Of a stretch of 64,000 bases of DNA, positions 11,853 to 23,016 are shown piece by piece. Within the stretch, counting starts at the first letter, position 1. Every line of letters begins with the position of its first letter. The translations under genes and the position numbers were made by a program. Location: the NCBI GenBank assembly GCA_036346245.1, contig CM070738.1, positions 14,852,371 to 14,916,370 of the forward strand, read 5' to 3'. The DNA is from Bonia amplexicaulis (taxonomy: Eukaryota; Streptophyta; Magnoliopsida; Poales; Poaceae). The notes beneath the pieces were generated by a model. It saw only the letters and a program-made list of their open reading frames with translations. It was not told the DNA's origin and did not search any database.

Positions 11853-14800
11853 GTTTATCTTTGATGTACATAAGTGGGAGATGGTAGTCATATAAATTAA
11901 TTCATAAGTTATGAATTATCAAGTTGAAATGTTAATGTGGTGCATAATTAATTTCAACTAGCATCTTGGAAGTGTAGTTGGTTAATTAGATATCGTCTTA
12001 TAATAGTTTCATGAAGAATTGTGATTAAGAATTTGTGTATACATGATTGGAATTCATAGAGTTATTGAGGAGTGTGCAAAAAGTATGGGTATGATTATTA
12101 TGATTGTTTAAATTTCTATCTTGTTGGATAAATTGAATTATTTTGTCTTCGATAATTAATCTGACCATTCGAGATGATGAAGTAAGGAGGTGTTGGAATA
12201 TTGCCGTAGGAATATTAAGACTTAATCTGTCCTTTATTTAGATACTTTATGAACATGAACAACTGCTAGATTCATCTATATTTCACCCTGCTAAATTGTT
12301 GAAATATGTATAAACAAATAGATGAATGTTGATGTATTGACTTGTGAAAACCTTGCCCTATAGAGCTTGTATTATTGAAGTTTGAAGATATTTCATTCTA
12401 ATTGCTGAACATAAGGTGGAGTATTGAATCTATGCTCATAACGGTTTTTTTAGATTACCATGTTCTAGTACTAGCTTGTTAAAAGAGTTTTGATTTAATA
12501 TTGTGGCTTGTGCACTAGGCTTTTCCTAGATCAAGTAGTTGCGATCTTATTTAGACAAAAAAAACATGATAACATGATTTATTGTGCTCCTTTTGGAAAA
12601 GCTTACAAAAGGATATGAGGATATGATGATTCTTGTTAAGAGTGTATTATTTTGATGTTAGTATGACTGTCAGTATGTGGTTTTTATGATAATGTTGAAT
12701 GTTCTATAAATAAAAGAATTTGATAACTTCCATGATACTATATAAATCAAAAGTTTTGAGATTTGCGTTCGCGATCTTTTGGACCTCATGACTTATGTGG
12801 TAACTGAAATTGTTTTGAGCAAAGTGACGTGTTGAGAGGTTTTATTAGCTCTTAAGGTATTATTGTGTTCTGGCCTTCGAGTCTCTTTTGTTGGAAATGT
12901 CACGGTAATACCGTAATCAAATAAAGATGTTTTCTTTGTTAAAGGAAAGAGTGTGGTAAATGTATTTAGGTTGGAGTCAAGTCGTGTAACTTTTAGAGGT
13001 GTGCTTGACTTCTTATTTTCGTCGCGTAAGAATTTCTTGAGTTTAAATGGCAATGTTGTATTCTTATTGGTTGAGATTTGATATTTACTTCTTGAGGGGC
13101 ATGTGTCTTCAACTATGATCTTATTTTTTTCCAAGATCATTGCTATTTTCCTTGGTCTGTTGTCTATTGCATCGGGTAACATCTTTCTATGTGCTGAAAT
13201 TTACTTCTTTTTGTCTCTTCTAAGAAAGGGGTAACCGATTTGGATTGCAAAGTCCTTTAGGATGTGTATGGCAACTGGTTGGAGTGGTCATATGGTTGAT
13301 TTTGGTGGGATTGTGGGTGTCAAATTGTTTGAGATTCATGGAGTGATAAATTGATTTTGTCGAATAATTCTCGGTGAGGATTTGATTTAAAGAAGATGTT
13401 TGTCTTTGGAACTAACTAGTTATACTGTTGCAACTAGAAGAACCTATAGTAAATTGTTCAAGAGTGTTTCGTTCATCCTGATGGAACATTAGAATTAATG
13501 ACAGTATGAGAATCTTGATCAATTTTATTGGAGTATCGTGATTGGATACTTTGCAAGGGTTAGTAGGAGGATTATGATGATGTAGTTAATGATATTATAA
13601 CTGTGAAGAAGTCTAACCGTTTTGGGAATTATTGGGATAGTAGGGATTGTTAAATTATTACCATGTATGACTTGGCTTCAGTGAGTAATCCTCCAAGAGT
13701 TAGAATCTTCCTAAAGATAATTAGGTTGAGAATATGTTCCATGTGGTCGTTAATGATTGAGCATGTCTGATTGTGGGAATTTTAGTCACCGAATTCGAGA
13801 GTTTGTATCAATTATATCGAAGTACATATATAGGAGCCCTGGAGATGGAAAACTTTGGTTTGATGTTCTATGCTGGAACCTTGGAGGCTAATGATGTTGT
13901 GTGGGAATAGTGCAATAAGTGGATTCTAAATAATGTGATGCTCCTTGATAGTGTCCTTTGGGTGTAGTAAATGAGTGTGTGTGCTGAGAATTTCAAGTTG
14001 ATTATCCCTAAAGGATTGTGGGGAAGTGAAAGTGGGTGAAAACAATGATGGGGTGCATTGGAAATTATTTATCAAGGTAACCCTGTTGGTAGAGGTGTTG
14101 GCTAGAGTATGTTATTGTGAAGTCAGTAGAGTCTTTCTACAGAGGTATGGTTGATGCACTCAGTTTAAGCGTAGTGTTGATATTGCCAATTTAAGAGAAA
14201 GGAGTTAGTGTGGTATGGGATGATTTGGAATCTCATGATTCACAAGACTTTGTTCCTAAAAGAAAAACATGAGGAAAGAATATATTCTCGGGAAGTGAGA
14301 TGCTCTTTGATTCTTGTTTGAGCTATGTGATGGAAACATAAGTCTTTTGTGGTTTGAGTTGACTTTATGTTGGCATGTGTGGTTTTTTTGGTTCAGAAAA
14401 ACAGAGGAAGGGTTTGACATTGAAGCGATTCTCCTTTGACTTATGTATCATTTATTTGCAAACTACCTATTGGGAATGTGAGGAAGTTCTTGTATGGAAT
14501 ACTCGATTTTCTTTTTATGATTTGACTCTTTGGTGAGGAGTGGGTGATGCGTGGTTACAATAAGAATTCTTCATTTTCAGTTGGATTCTATTTGTAAAAG
14601 AGTTTGTTTACAATGAGCACTATTTTGCATCCGTGGTTAAAGGATGTTCTCCTTGTTAAAAAAAATCGATTGAGAGTTGGAACAAGAGTTACATGTGTTG
14701 TGCAGGTTGTGTGGGTTGATACCAAAGGGAATGATAACCCAAGGTATATTCAATCGCTTGTCAGTTGCGAGGATTTGGAGATTGGTGTATCACTAGGACC

Positions 14801-14916
14801 ACCTTGGGTCCTAGAGTGGGGTACACAACGTTTTGTACGACCCGGTGTCGAGGGAGTGCTTGAAAGATCTGGAGTGTGGGTCTCCATTAAAGCCGTTGAC
14901 CAACGAGTAGGACCAG
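11853..14916. other. Unclassified sequence between gypsy pieces
   Basis: The first 0.9 kb is duplicated at 63085-64000. The rest is G/T-rich on the plus strand with no recognisable gag or pol. A 112-aa frame at 14604-14942 overlaps the integrase scrap out of frame and is not credible as a gene. Confidence 0.35.
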
Positions 14917-15035
14917 CTGCCTTTAGCGGAGTTTACTTATAAAAATAGCTACCATTCAAGAATTAAAGCTGCACCATTCGAAGTGTTGAATGGGCGTAGG
15001 TGCTTGTCACCCCTTTGCTGGGAAGCGGTGGGTGT
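14917..15035 (+). pseudogene. Ty3/gypsy integrase remnant
   Basis: The frame gives LPLAEFTYKNSYHSRIKAAP, then FEVLNGRRCLSPLCW, a very characteristic stretch of the gypsy integrase C-terminal region. A TAG sits just upstream where Trp is usual (EWDQLPLAEF). It runs straight into LTR sequence at 15036, so everything from here to the LTR start has been deleted. Confidence 0.82.
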
Positions 15036-17138
15036 GAAAGCAGGCCTTGGGCTGGACCTCTTCCTCAGCCGCACCCCTCCTCTCCCTCGGCGCACCTCCC
15101 TCTCCCTTGCGCCTCCACCTCTTCCCCATGGCTGTCCCTTGGTGCTAGGAGAAAGCGAGAAGGAAGGAAGAAGAAGGGAGGGAAGGAGAAGAAAGGAAGG
15201 AGGAAGATGGGGAAGAAGATGGGTGATTCCAAGGGAATTCTCTAGGTAACTATCCCTCATCTCAAATCTCTCTGTTATTGCTGTAATTAGGGTTCTTAGC
15301 CTAAGAATTGGTGGGGGATTAGCAATTAGATTCCCCGATTAGGGAATTCCTGGTGTCTGTCTCTAGATCAATTGCATGCAAGTCGATTGTTTTGCAGTTT
15401 ACACCTACGTAACTTTTTTTCCTGTGGGTCTTCCCAAAAGAAAAATTCTAGAGGACGGCGAAATCTATGTTCTGTAAATTTTCCAGAATTTTAGGGCGCG
15501 GAATTTGGGCGTAGTAGAGTCAGGAACATCGCTGTGTGTCAGGGGTGCAGATTGGGGCAGATTGATGTTCAAGTGTGATTTAAGGGTAGTAGATGATTTT
15601 TATGTTTTTGGTCGCAATTGATAACAATGTAGGGAATTAAGTAATCTAACTACAATATAAAAATTATAATTTTTAGAGCATTACAGTGTGGTTGGGATGC
15701 ATTAGAATCTGGCTGCCCAAATTGCCAGAACAGAGAATGTCCTCTGTTTTGCGCATTAAGTTACACCTTGCTAGGATCAAAATAAAAAATATGTGATCTA
15801 TATGAAAAGTGAAGGTATTTAAGTGAGGAATCCAGAAATATATCATTTGCTATGAATGGTTTAATATTGTTAAAGATACAAAAAAATTAAGCAGCGTTGC
15901 TGAAGCGGACAGAGTGTAGAATCGTTAAGCGGAGAGGGTGTTGCGGGTTTTGGGCATAGACGCGTTTACTTCTCAGTTGTGAATATTGTATTATAGTTTT
16001 GTGCTGAGTGGTGCCTTGTGAATAGGTGGTTTCGCTCCTTATCGTGCTTGATCCCTTCGCTCCTTCGGTAAAGGCAAGTATAATGATGGTTTAAATTGAT
16101 ATTGTGGAAGTCAATGTTTGATCTATATTGTGAGCATTTGTGTTCATGGTTGTGGTAAAGGTGTATTGGTGATGTTTGTGGTTGATTGCAGATTATGGTG
16201 TTCATGAGTATTTCTTGTGCATAGATACTGTGGATGCAAGTTTTTATTTAATTGAGACATTCACACATATGCATCATGTTGGTTTATTGAAGACTTAGTC
16301 ACGTGATGACCAAGCATTTGCTGAGGTCCCCGTCATGTTGATGACGGGCTAAAGGTCCCCATACTTGCGGAGTATGGGCAATTGGTCCCCACCGGATGGT
16401 ATAGGCATGGGTGTGCATCAATGGATGCACACTTTTCATTACCGGTAAAATGCAATAGAGATAGAGATAAAGATATTGTTGATCATATTGCATAGCATAT
16501 GTTTTGAAGTGACAGTTGGATGTTCTTATGGAATGGTGCACATGTATGCATATCAAGTGTTGATAAGTAACTATTGGATGTTTTTATGGAATGAAGTACA
16601 TGTATGCATATCATGTGTTTACTAGAAACTGTTGGATGTTCTTATGGAATGATGTACATGTATGTTGATGTTACCATTTATTATATTTGCTGAATTATTG
16701 GACTCACCCTGGTTGTTGTTGTGTTTTTTTAGGTACCCTTATAAGATCAGCATGCATGGGAAAAAGGAAAGATTAGTCTTGTTGCACGTTGCACGATCTA
16801 CTGATAATAGAAAGAAAGGAAGAAAATTAAATATTAGATGCATAAACTACTTAAGTATTGTTTGATTATGGCTTGCTGGATTTAAATTGTAATAAAGGAT
16901 TGGAATTTTTATGATGCTCCTGCTCTCTATCTAGATGTTATAACTATGGATGTTCTAGTAACATTTAGCCAATTTTGTTTAGTCTTGATCATATTACATA
17001 ATTCTGCTGGTTGAAACCTCTGATTTAGATAGTTAAACAAAGGAGGTTCTGCCGAAATTTTGTGTAACATATTTAGTTTATCTTGGCCATACTTATAGTT
17101 GGGTAGCATTCCAGGTCATTGCTTGGCTGGGTGTTACA
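15036..17138 (+). repeat. Ty3/gypsy-type LTR, copy C, 5' end deleted
   Basis: Follows the LTR copies at 9958 and 60826 from the purine/pyrimidine-rich CT and AGG blocks to the final GGGTGTTACA. Keeps the segment (15690-16075) that copy A has lost. The first 90 or so bases of the LTR are missing. Orientation agrees with the integrase piece before it. Confidence 0.75.
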
Positions 17139-19724
17139 ATTGATAATACTTAAGAATATAACAATTCTTGTTGTGCCTCATGGTAGGTTAATTCGACATC
17201 ATGTTCTTTAATATGTATCCACATTATTGATTTGATATCTCCATATTTATGATCTGTGAAATATGATAATCAATCAATACATTTGTTGATCTGTAAATTA
17301 TAATTATCCCATATAATGACATAAGTTCAGGGATAATTTAGAATAACATCAAAACATGAATAAAAAGTTTGACGATCAAATCACATATTTGTTAATCAAT
17401 ATGATATTTATTCAAAAGATAAAATAACATTTTTTTATAAGATTATAAACATAGAAGTGATATAATCATCTCTATAATTATATTTAGAGTATGTCACTAA
17501 CAAGGTAGACAAAGCCGTCTCAACATCACAAATTAAGCCAAGGTTTAGACATGTCTTTTTGTTAGACCATGTGGTTAGGTCTATGATATTTTGGTGATGA
17601 ATAATTGATAATGGATAATTTGTTATGATGAATAATTGGTGATTTTGTTTAGCGTTGTTATGCGAGTTGTGTGGCATGTGTGGACTGATGATTGGTCAAG
17701 TTGGGACGAACTTGTGCCGGAAGAATATTCTTTGGTCTTTGCATGTGCAGGTTGAGCATGGAGGCGATCATGGTCGGTAACGAGGAGGAACGAGACTAGG
17801 ATGGGGAGATCTGAGGTCCAGACGGTCGAGGATGTCATGTGAGATGGTCGCGCTCATGTTTGGAGCGCATGGAGAGCAGAGATGGATGATATATGTTGGA
17901 GCTATGGAGGTGTGGTCCAGAGGCTACGACACGTGGTAGATGGTACGTGGAGAAGCTACGGGAGGTGCGATCTTGGAGGTTTCAACACGTGATGAGTTGA
18001 ATAGTTGGAAGTATGAAAAACCCATGTTGGGAAGGGTTTCGGGTCCCTTGAAAATTAATGGGCTAAAAGCCTAGTTGAGATAAAAAAGGTCAGGTCTAGT
18101 TGGATAGGTTGTATTAAGGTTTTAAGTAGGAGAAAAAATAGGCGTATAAAAGGACGGGCAGTCGTGCGTATGGAGGTGGCCGTGGAGACGAAAAAAAGAA
18201 TACGCGTTTTTTGGACGGCGCGGTACGGGCGAAAAAAACAAAAAAGCAGGATGCGGCGGCATGCAGGATGAACAGTTCCCACGGTTTTTGAATAAAGTTT
18301 GTGAGTTTTTTAATTTGCATATATTATTGTTTTTCCTGATTTTTTGATTCCTATGAATTCTTCATGCAATTATCTATGCCTATGTATTTTTCTTGCTTAT
18401 ATACATGAATCAGTTTTGGTTAAAAATTGATTGCTAGATTGAATAAAAAACGTGTTTTTTCTATCGATCGGAATCAGATATCTATCGGATTTTTGCTACA
18501 GTAACTGTTACAGTATGCTGCAGTTGCATCCGAGAAAACAATATTTTTTTACTGTTTTTTTGTAATTTTGTGAAGAGACTTTTACAGACGTTGTAATTAT
18601 TCATTCCTCTCTGATTGCCATCGAGGATCTTACACTTTTTCAGAGTATGAACATTGCAAATGTATCCCTTTGAAAGACAGGTCAATTCCCTAACCTTTTT
18701 GATGGAAGCTAGTTTAGAGATGTCTTAGTACTACCTCGCAAAGAAAGGATGTCTTGGTACTTGACAAGTAATATGACGCAGCTATCAGGACGTACGCTAG
18801 AGCTAGCGTCAGAAGACATACATACATATTTCTTCGTTAACACGCATGAATGAATACTCCCTCCATTATTTCATGGCGTATTGCGCCGCTAGTTTTTTGA
18901 AATTGTATATGGGTTTTTTATTTTTACAAAAAAAACCTCCGCCACATCAACACTTTCGCGAAAAGGCCTCTGTTTTCTAAAATTATGTATGAGTCCTTGA
19001 TTTTTTTTCAGGGAAACTCTCTTTTTACGTGATTAAGCCTCGCACTTTTTCCCGAAACTATGTACAGTCCTCCGTTTTCTAGAAAGTTGTTCACTTTCTC
19101 AGGAAGTATGTTCAGTCCTTAATTTTTTTAGAAAAACCCCTACAAATTGTCAGACTCTTACTTCGGTTCACCTGATAGCTAGCGGACATGATGTCATGCT
19201 TCCGTAGCTAGTATACATCGTGCTTCCTTTGCTAGTATACATAGTTCTGCTTCTGCGATACCTATTGGGATCCACAGAGGCTTCTCCCTAGAACGTGGAG
19301 GCTTAGGTTTAGAGGAAATAAAATAGCAAGATGAGCTCATAACCCTAATGTAATACTGGCCATACTACTCAATTATCCATACATGCGACAATTTGGCCAG
19401 ACTCTTAAGCCCTGCTCATTTGAGTTTTTTTTCTGGTGTATGGTTTACTTTTAACTGTTTAGCACTGTAGCTAGTTCATTTTATACTGTAATTGTTGGTG
19501 GCTTTTTAGTGTAACTAAAATTTAAAAAATTAAAATAAAAAAAATATATTAGCCTATCACAGATAATGCAAAAAAATACAAGAAAAAAGCAATAAATATA
19601 AAAACTAAAAAACCAAAAATAAAAAACTATAAACTAAAAGCTAGAAATTAAAAGCTGAATCCCAGACTGGCAGGCCCTTACTGGCAATTTATCATGTAGC
19701 TTTTCTGGGCTTTCATGGATGGCG
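17139..19724. other. Intergenic, nothing recognised
   Basis: AT-rich. 17559-18300 is more GC-rich and contains TATAAAAGG; it may be an old LTR beginning TGTTAGACC, but no second copy is seen. 19410-19670 resembles a degenerate MITE. Confidence 0.3.
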
Positions 19725-20560
19725 ATTCGACACGTCCACGAATTAGCAAAAGCGCCATTTGGGTGCATATAGTAGCGAGCTTTAAAGCTGAAAATCAATA
19801 AGGGCCTATTCTTTTTGGCTGCGGTTTATAGCTTTTGATTGTGATTTATGATTTTTAGGTTGTTTGTACGAGAGATTACAGAGCAACAGAAATTCACATG
19901 TGGTTTTTGTCAATATAAATGAAGTCAATAAAGTATATACTACAATTAACTAGTAGACCCTATCTTAAAAAAATACTTTGTTTAAAAGTTAGTTACTGTA
20001 TAAAAGTTGAAAAATAATTTTTAAAAACTAAAAAGAACAGGGCCTAAACATTGAGAGGGAGCAGCTCTCTTGCAAACCCACGTGGGTGTCCCCTGTCCTC
20101 TTCCTCTACTCTGTTTTCTTTCCTTCGAAAGTCTTCTTCCTTCCTCGCTCGGGATGACATGCCAGACAACGAAGTGTCTAGCCACAGCCATCAGCCACTC
20201 TTTTCTTCAAGTCATCTTCCTGATTCGTCTCTCCATCGTTTCCCCGTGACCAATCACTCCCGGTCGCCATCCGTCCCCGTTGCCAATCACTCCCAGCCAC
20301 CTTCCCACCTCATCACCAATCCCTTCTCGTCGCCAATCCCTGCTGGTCACCAGCAGAGCAAAGCAGAGGAAGAAGAGGGAAGTTGGCGTCGTCATACCTG
20401 GATGGTTCTGTACTCTGAAGGCCGGGAGGGAGAAGAATAGGGGAGGCCGGAGCAGAGGATGAAGTAGGGAGCAGAGGAGGCCGCGCTGGAGCCAGGAGCA
20501 GAGGAGGATGCGAGGTGCAGGGACCTCGAGGAAATTCTCGTATGTGTTTCTAGTAGTTGA
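19725..20560. repeat. Dispersed repeat with paralogue at 40914-41480
   Basis: Shares GAATTAGCAAAAG, TTTAAAGCTGAAAA, GAGAGGGAGCAGCT, TTTTCTTTCCTTC and later purine-rich blocks with the other copy. Frames across it are not conserved between copies, so it is not coding. Contains the MITE at 19802. Confidence 0.65.
19802..20044. mobile_element. Tourist-like MITE (PIF/Harbinger type)
   Basis: 243 bp with terminal inverted repeats GGGCCTATTCTTTTT and GGCCCTGTTCTTTTT (13 of 15). Flanked by TAA at 19799-19801 and 20045-20047. The paralogue at about 40999 has a single TAA and no insert, showing the pre-insertion site. No coding capacity. Confidence 0.88.
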
Positions 20561-21153
20561 TAGTTGATCGATGGTTAGTGTACGCATTTATTGCATTGAT
20601 ATCATATTTATACATATGATAAACGATTAATTTACAATAAGACAGTAATGTATAAGCGACGTATAATAAATTTTACAATATATGGCTAATTGTCTAAATA
20701 AATACAAGTATTAAGAGTAAAAGACAGCGAAAGATAAGTAAATAAATAAAAGAGTTCAGCGATGTGCCACCCTAACCTATAGGTAACCAGTGGCGGATCC
20801 AGGATTGGAGCACGTCTCGGGCTAAATTTAAACCAAGTAATAGTCTAGCATACTATAAGTCTAGAACTATATTATAATATAAGGAAAAATATGCCATAAA
20901 TCTATCATTGATATGAAAATTTTGCTTAACGCTCAATACTTGAAGAGTTCAAATTTTCAACAAAAAACATAATAAAAAAAGATATGAAATCATACAGAAT
21001 GTAGCGTAATAATAATACATCAAGTACCTCAAATCCTAAATGAAGATCTACTCACTATTTTATGCGGCTAGCCCACCATTTCCTCATCAATAGTAGGACA
21101 AGAATCAGAACCTACGAAAACAACATAAAAAATAAAATAAAATATAGATAAAC

Positions 21154-22137
21154 TCAAAGAGCATGAATATTACATTTGAAATAAACTAACTTACCACTTG
21201 CATGAGAAAGTTGTTTCTTGCGTGACCTCATCCCTTGAAAACGCTCTAAAATTTTCTCATTTTTAATACTTGCAAACACATCTCGCTCAATATAGCATAC
21301 CATATTATGATTCATCCACTCATCGTTCATCCTGTTTCGTAAATCCGTTTTAATGATGTTCATAGTAGAGAAAGCTCTTTCTACAGTTGTTGTTGCTACT
21401 GGTAAAATCAAGGCCAATTCAACGAGACGATATACCAATGGGAAAAATGTATGTCTGTCAGTCTCAACCATCTTCACAGCAAGATTTGCAATGTCGGTAC
21501 AATTTGCAAAAGATAGATCACGTCTTGCATCAACAATAAATGTATGAAGTTGGTCTTTAAGGACTACATAGTCATATTGAGAGAAGTCAGCAGCATATAT
21601 TCTAGCAAGTTCAATTAATTTGTCCTCATCGAAGTTGGCGAAAGAATTTTTTAGATCAAGACAAGCAATGCACCTTAATAACTTAGTAGATCTTTCTGCA
21701 AAGCGATTATTCAACTCAACAATAATTTGATCATGCACCACAATGAATATTTCATGATGTAAATGCTCATAGTAACAAAAAGCTGCATCTTTAGCAATGC
21801 TATATTCCAACCAATCATGCTTCTTGAACCATGATTCTTAAAATCTCCTCTTTTGACTTCCTTGTTCCCTCCATGGAAATTTATATCCAATTGGTTGGCA
21901 TGGCCCCAATTGTAAATATTCTCTTCTAGCAGCATCTCTAATATTGACATCCAACTCCTCTATCGATTTTTGAAACCCAGGATCGGCAACAATATCATCT
22001 GGATTAAGCTGAATGTTTTGCCCAGTGTTACTAGCCCCAGTTCCTAATGTTTCTGGAGATTGGTTCGAGTTGGATTGTCTGTTTGACTGTGTTTCTTGTG
22101 TTGCAAAAAACGATGACAATGTCTTGCTCCTCTTCAT
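21154..22137 (-). pseudogene. hAT transposase, internally deleted, one in-frame stop
   Basis: From the ATG at 22137 the frame starts MKRSKTLSSFF, then DPGFQKSIEELD and REYLQLGPCQPIGYKFPW. This is the N-terminal region of ZMYM1/TTF-type hAT transposases. A TAA at 21838-21840 interrupts it. It continues in frame as ESWFKKHDWLEYSIAKDAAF and jumps directly to the C-terminal part: NSFANFDEDKLIELARIY, FPLVYRLVELA, LPVATTTVERAFSTMN (hAT dimerisation domain). The RNase H-like catalytic core between them is gone. About 327 codons remain where full-length relatives have some 600-800. It cannot catalyse transposition. Confidence 0.88.
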
Positions 22138-22229
22138 TTTGTAATTTGTATCCTTAAATCTCTTTAATTGGTTCCTAAATAGCAAACATAAAACATTAAA
22201 TATATAGCATTTCATCTAATCATTCATAC

Positions 22230-22800
22230 TTATTTTAAAACATAAAAAAATGGCTGATCACCTCGCTCTGCTCGGCCGAGCTGTTCGCTCGCCGCTCGCT
22301 CGGCCACCGGCATAAATCGGAATATCCGATCGTTGCGTCCGCCCGTCCGCATTTATTCAGCCAATCAGCCTCGCCTCGCAGTCGCCGCCCTCGCCCTCGC
22401 CCACTCTGCGCTCGCCACTCACCGTCCACTCGCCGTCCTCCTCCAGTCCTCCTCCCTGCTCCAGGCTGCGCTCGCCGTCCTCCTCCTCCCTGCTCGGCGC
22501 CTCGGCGCTCGCCTCGCCGCCTCGGCGCTCGCCTAGGTCGCCTCGTCGCTGGGTCGCCGCCGCCGCCTCGCCGCTGGGTGGACTCGCCGCCTCGGTCGCC
22601 TTCTTTGCCTCGGCCGCCGCCGTGCTCCCGCACGGCCAGCGGAGAGAGGGTCGTCGTGCTCCCCGCACGAGACCACGAGCGCGAGCGGCCGGCGGCGGAG
22701 GGCGCGCAGCAAGGCGGCGGCCGTGATGGGCGCGCAGATCTGATGGGGCGAGCGCCGAGGCGATGGGTGGTCAATGGGAATGGCCGAATGGGATTAGGGT
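22230..22800 (-). other. GC-rich 5' segment of the hAT element
   Basis: Dense CpG and CGCC/CTCG simple motifs directly upstream of the transposase start. Long Arg/Gly/Ala-rich frames exist on both strands, a composition effect. It may be the element's promoter or untranslated exon, or a captured GC-rich fragment. Confidence 0.4.
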
Positions 22801-23016
22801 TTGAGACTTTGAGTTTGCTCTGGTGGATGTCTACGTGTGCTAAGTTTGCTTTGCTTGGGGTGTGGGCTGAATTGCCGTGGGGTCAGGCTATCCGGGCCTC
22901 GGGTCAATTTGTAAGGTGAAAATTTTGAAGGATATATTAGAGGGGTAGTATTAGTAATATTCTGGGCCTTGGGCTATAGCCTACCCGGCCGAGGCCCGCC
23001 CGCCACAGAGGTAACC

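Larger units (their letters stand above)
8603..12768. repeat. Left copy (near identical) of the block at 59482-64000
   Basis: Whole 60-base lines are identical, with occasional single-base differences. The main change is about 364 bp missing near 10777 relative to 61637-62005. The right copy runs off the window end, so the true length is unknown. Confidence 0.93.
20789..23008 (-). mobile_element. hAT DNA transposon, complete ends, internally deleted
   Basis: Exact 8-bp direct repeats AGGTAACC lie at 20781-20788 and 23009-23016, the hAT target size. The ends read (C)AGTGGCGGATCC and CCCGCCCGCCACAG, a CAGTGGCGG/CTGTGGCGG inverted repeat. It contains a shortened transposase on the minus strand and a GC-rich stretch upstream of it. 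Confidence 0.9.

Noticed and set aside
12793..13182. 129-aa minus-strand frame
   Set aside because: Composition follows the strand skew (Thr/Lys/Asn-rich); no motif and no similarity to gag or pol.
14604..14942. 112-aa frame on the plus strand
   Set aside because: It overlaps the integrase remnant in a different frame and has no recognisable domain.
17559..18300. Possible copia LTR beginning TGTTAGACC with TATAAAAGG
   Set aside because: No second copy, primer site or target duplication was found in the window, so it was left as unassigned sequence.
20051..20440. 129-aa frame that seems to recur at 40963-41349
   Set aside because: The DNA repeats, but the reading frames differ between the two copies, so there is no protein conservation.
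22235..22774. 179-aa Arg-rich frame on the minus strand
   Set aside because: By-product of GC-rich CGCC repeats; several overlapping frames are equally long and none resembles a protein family.
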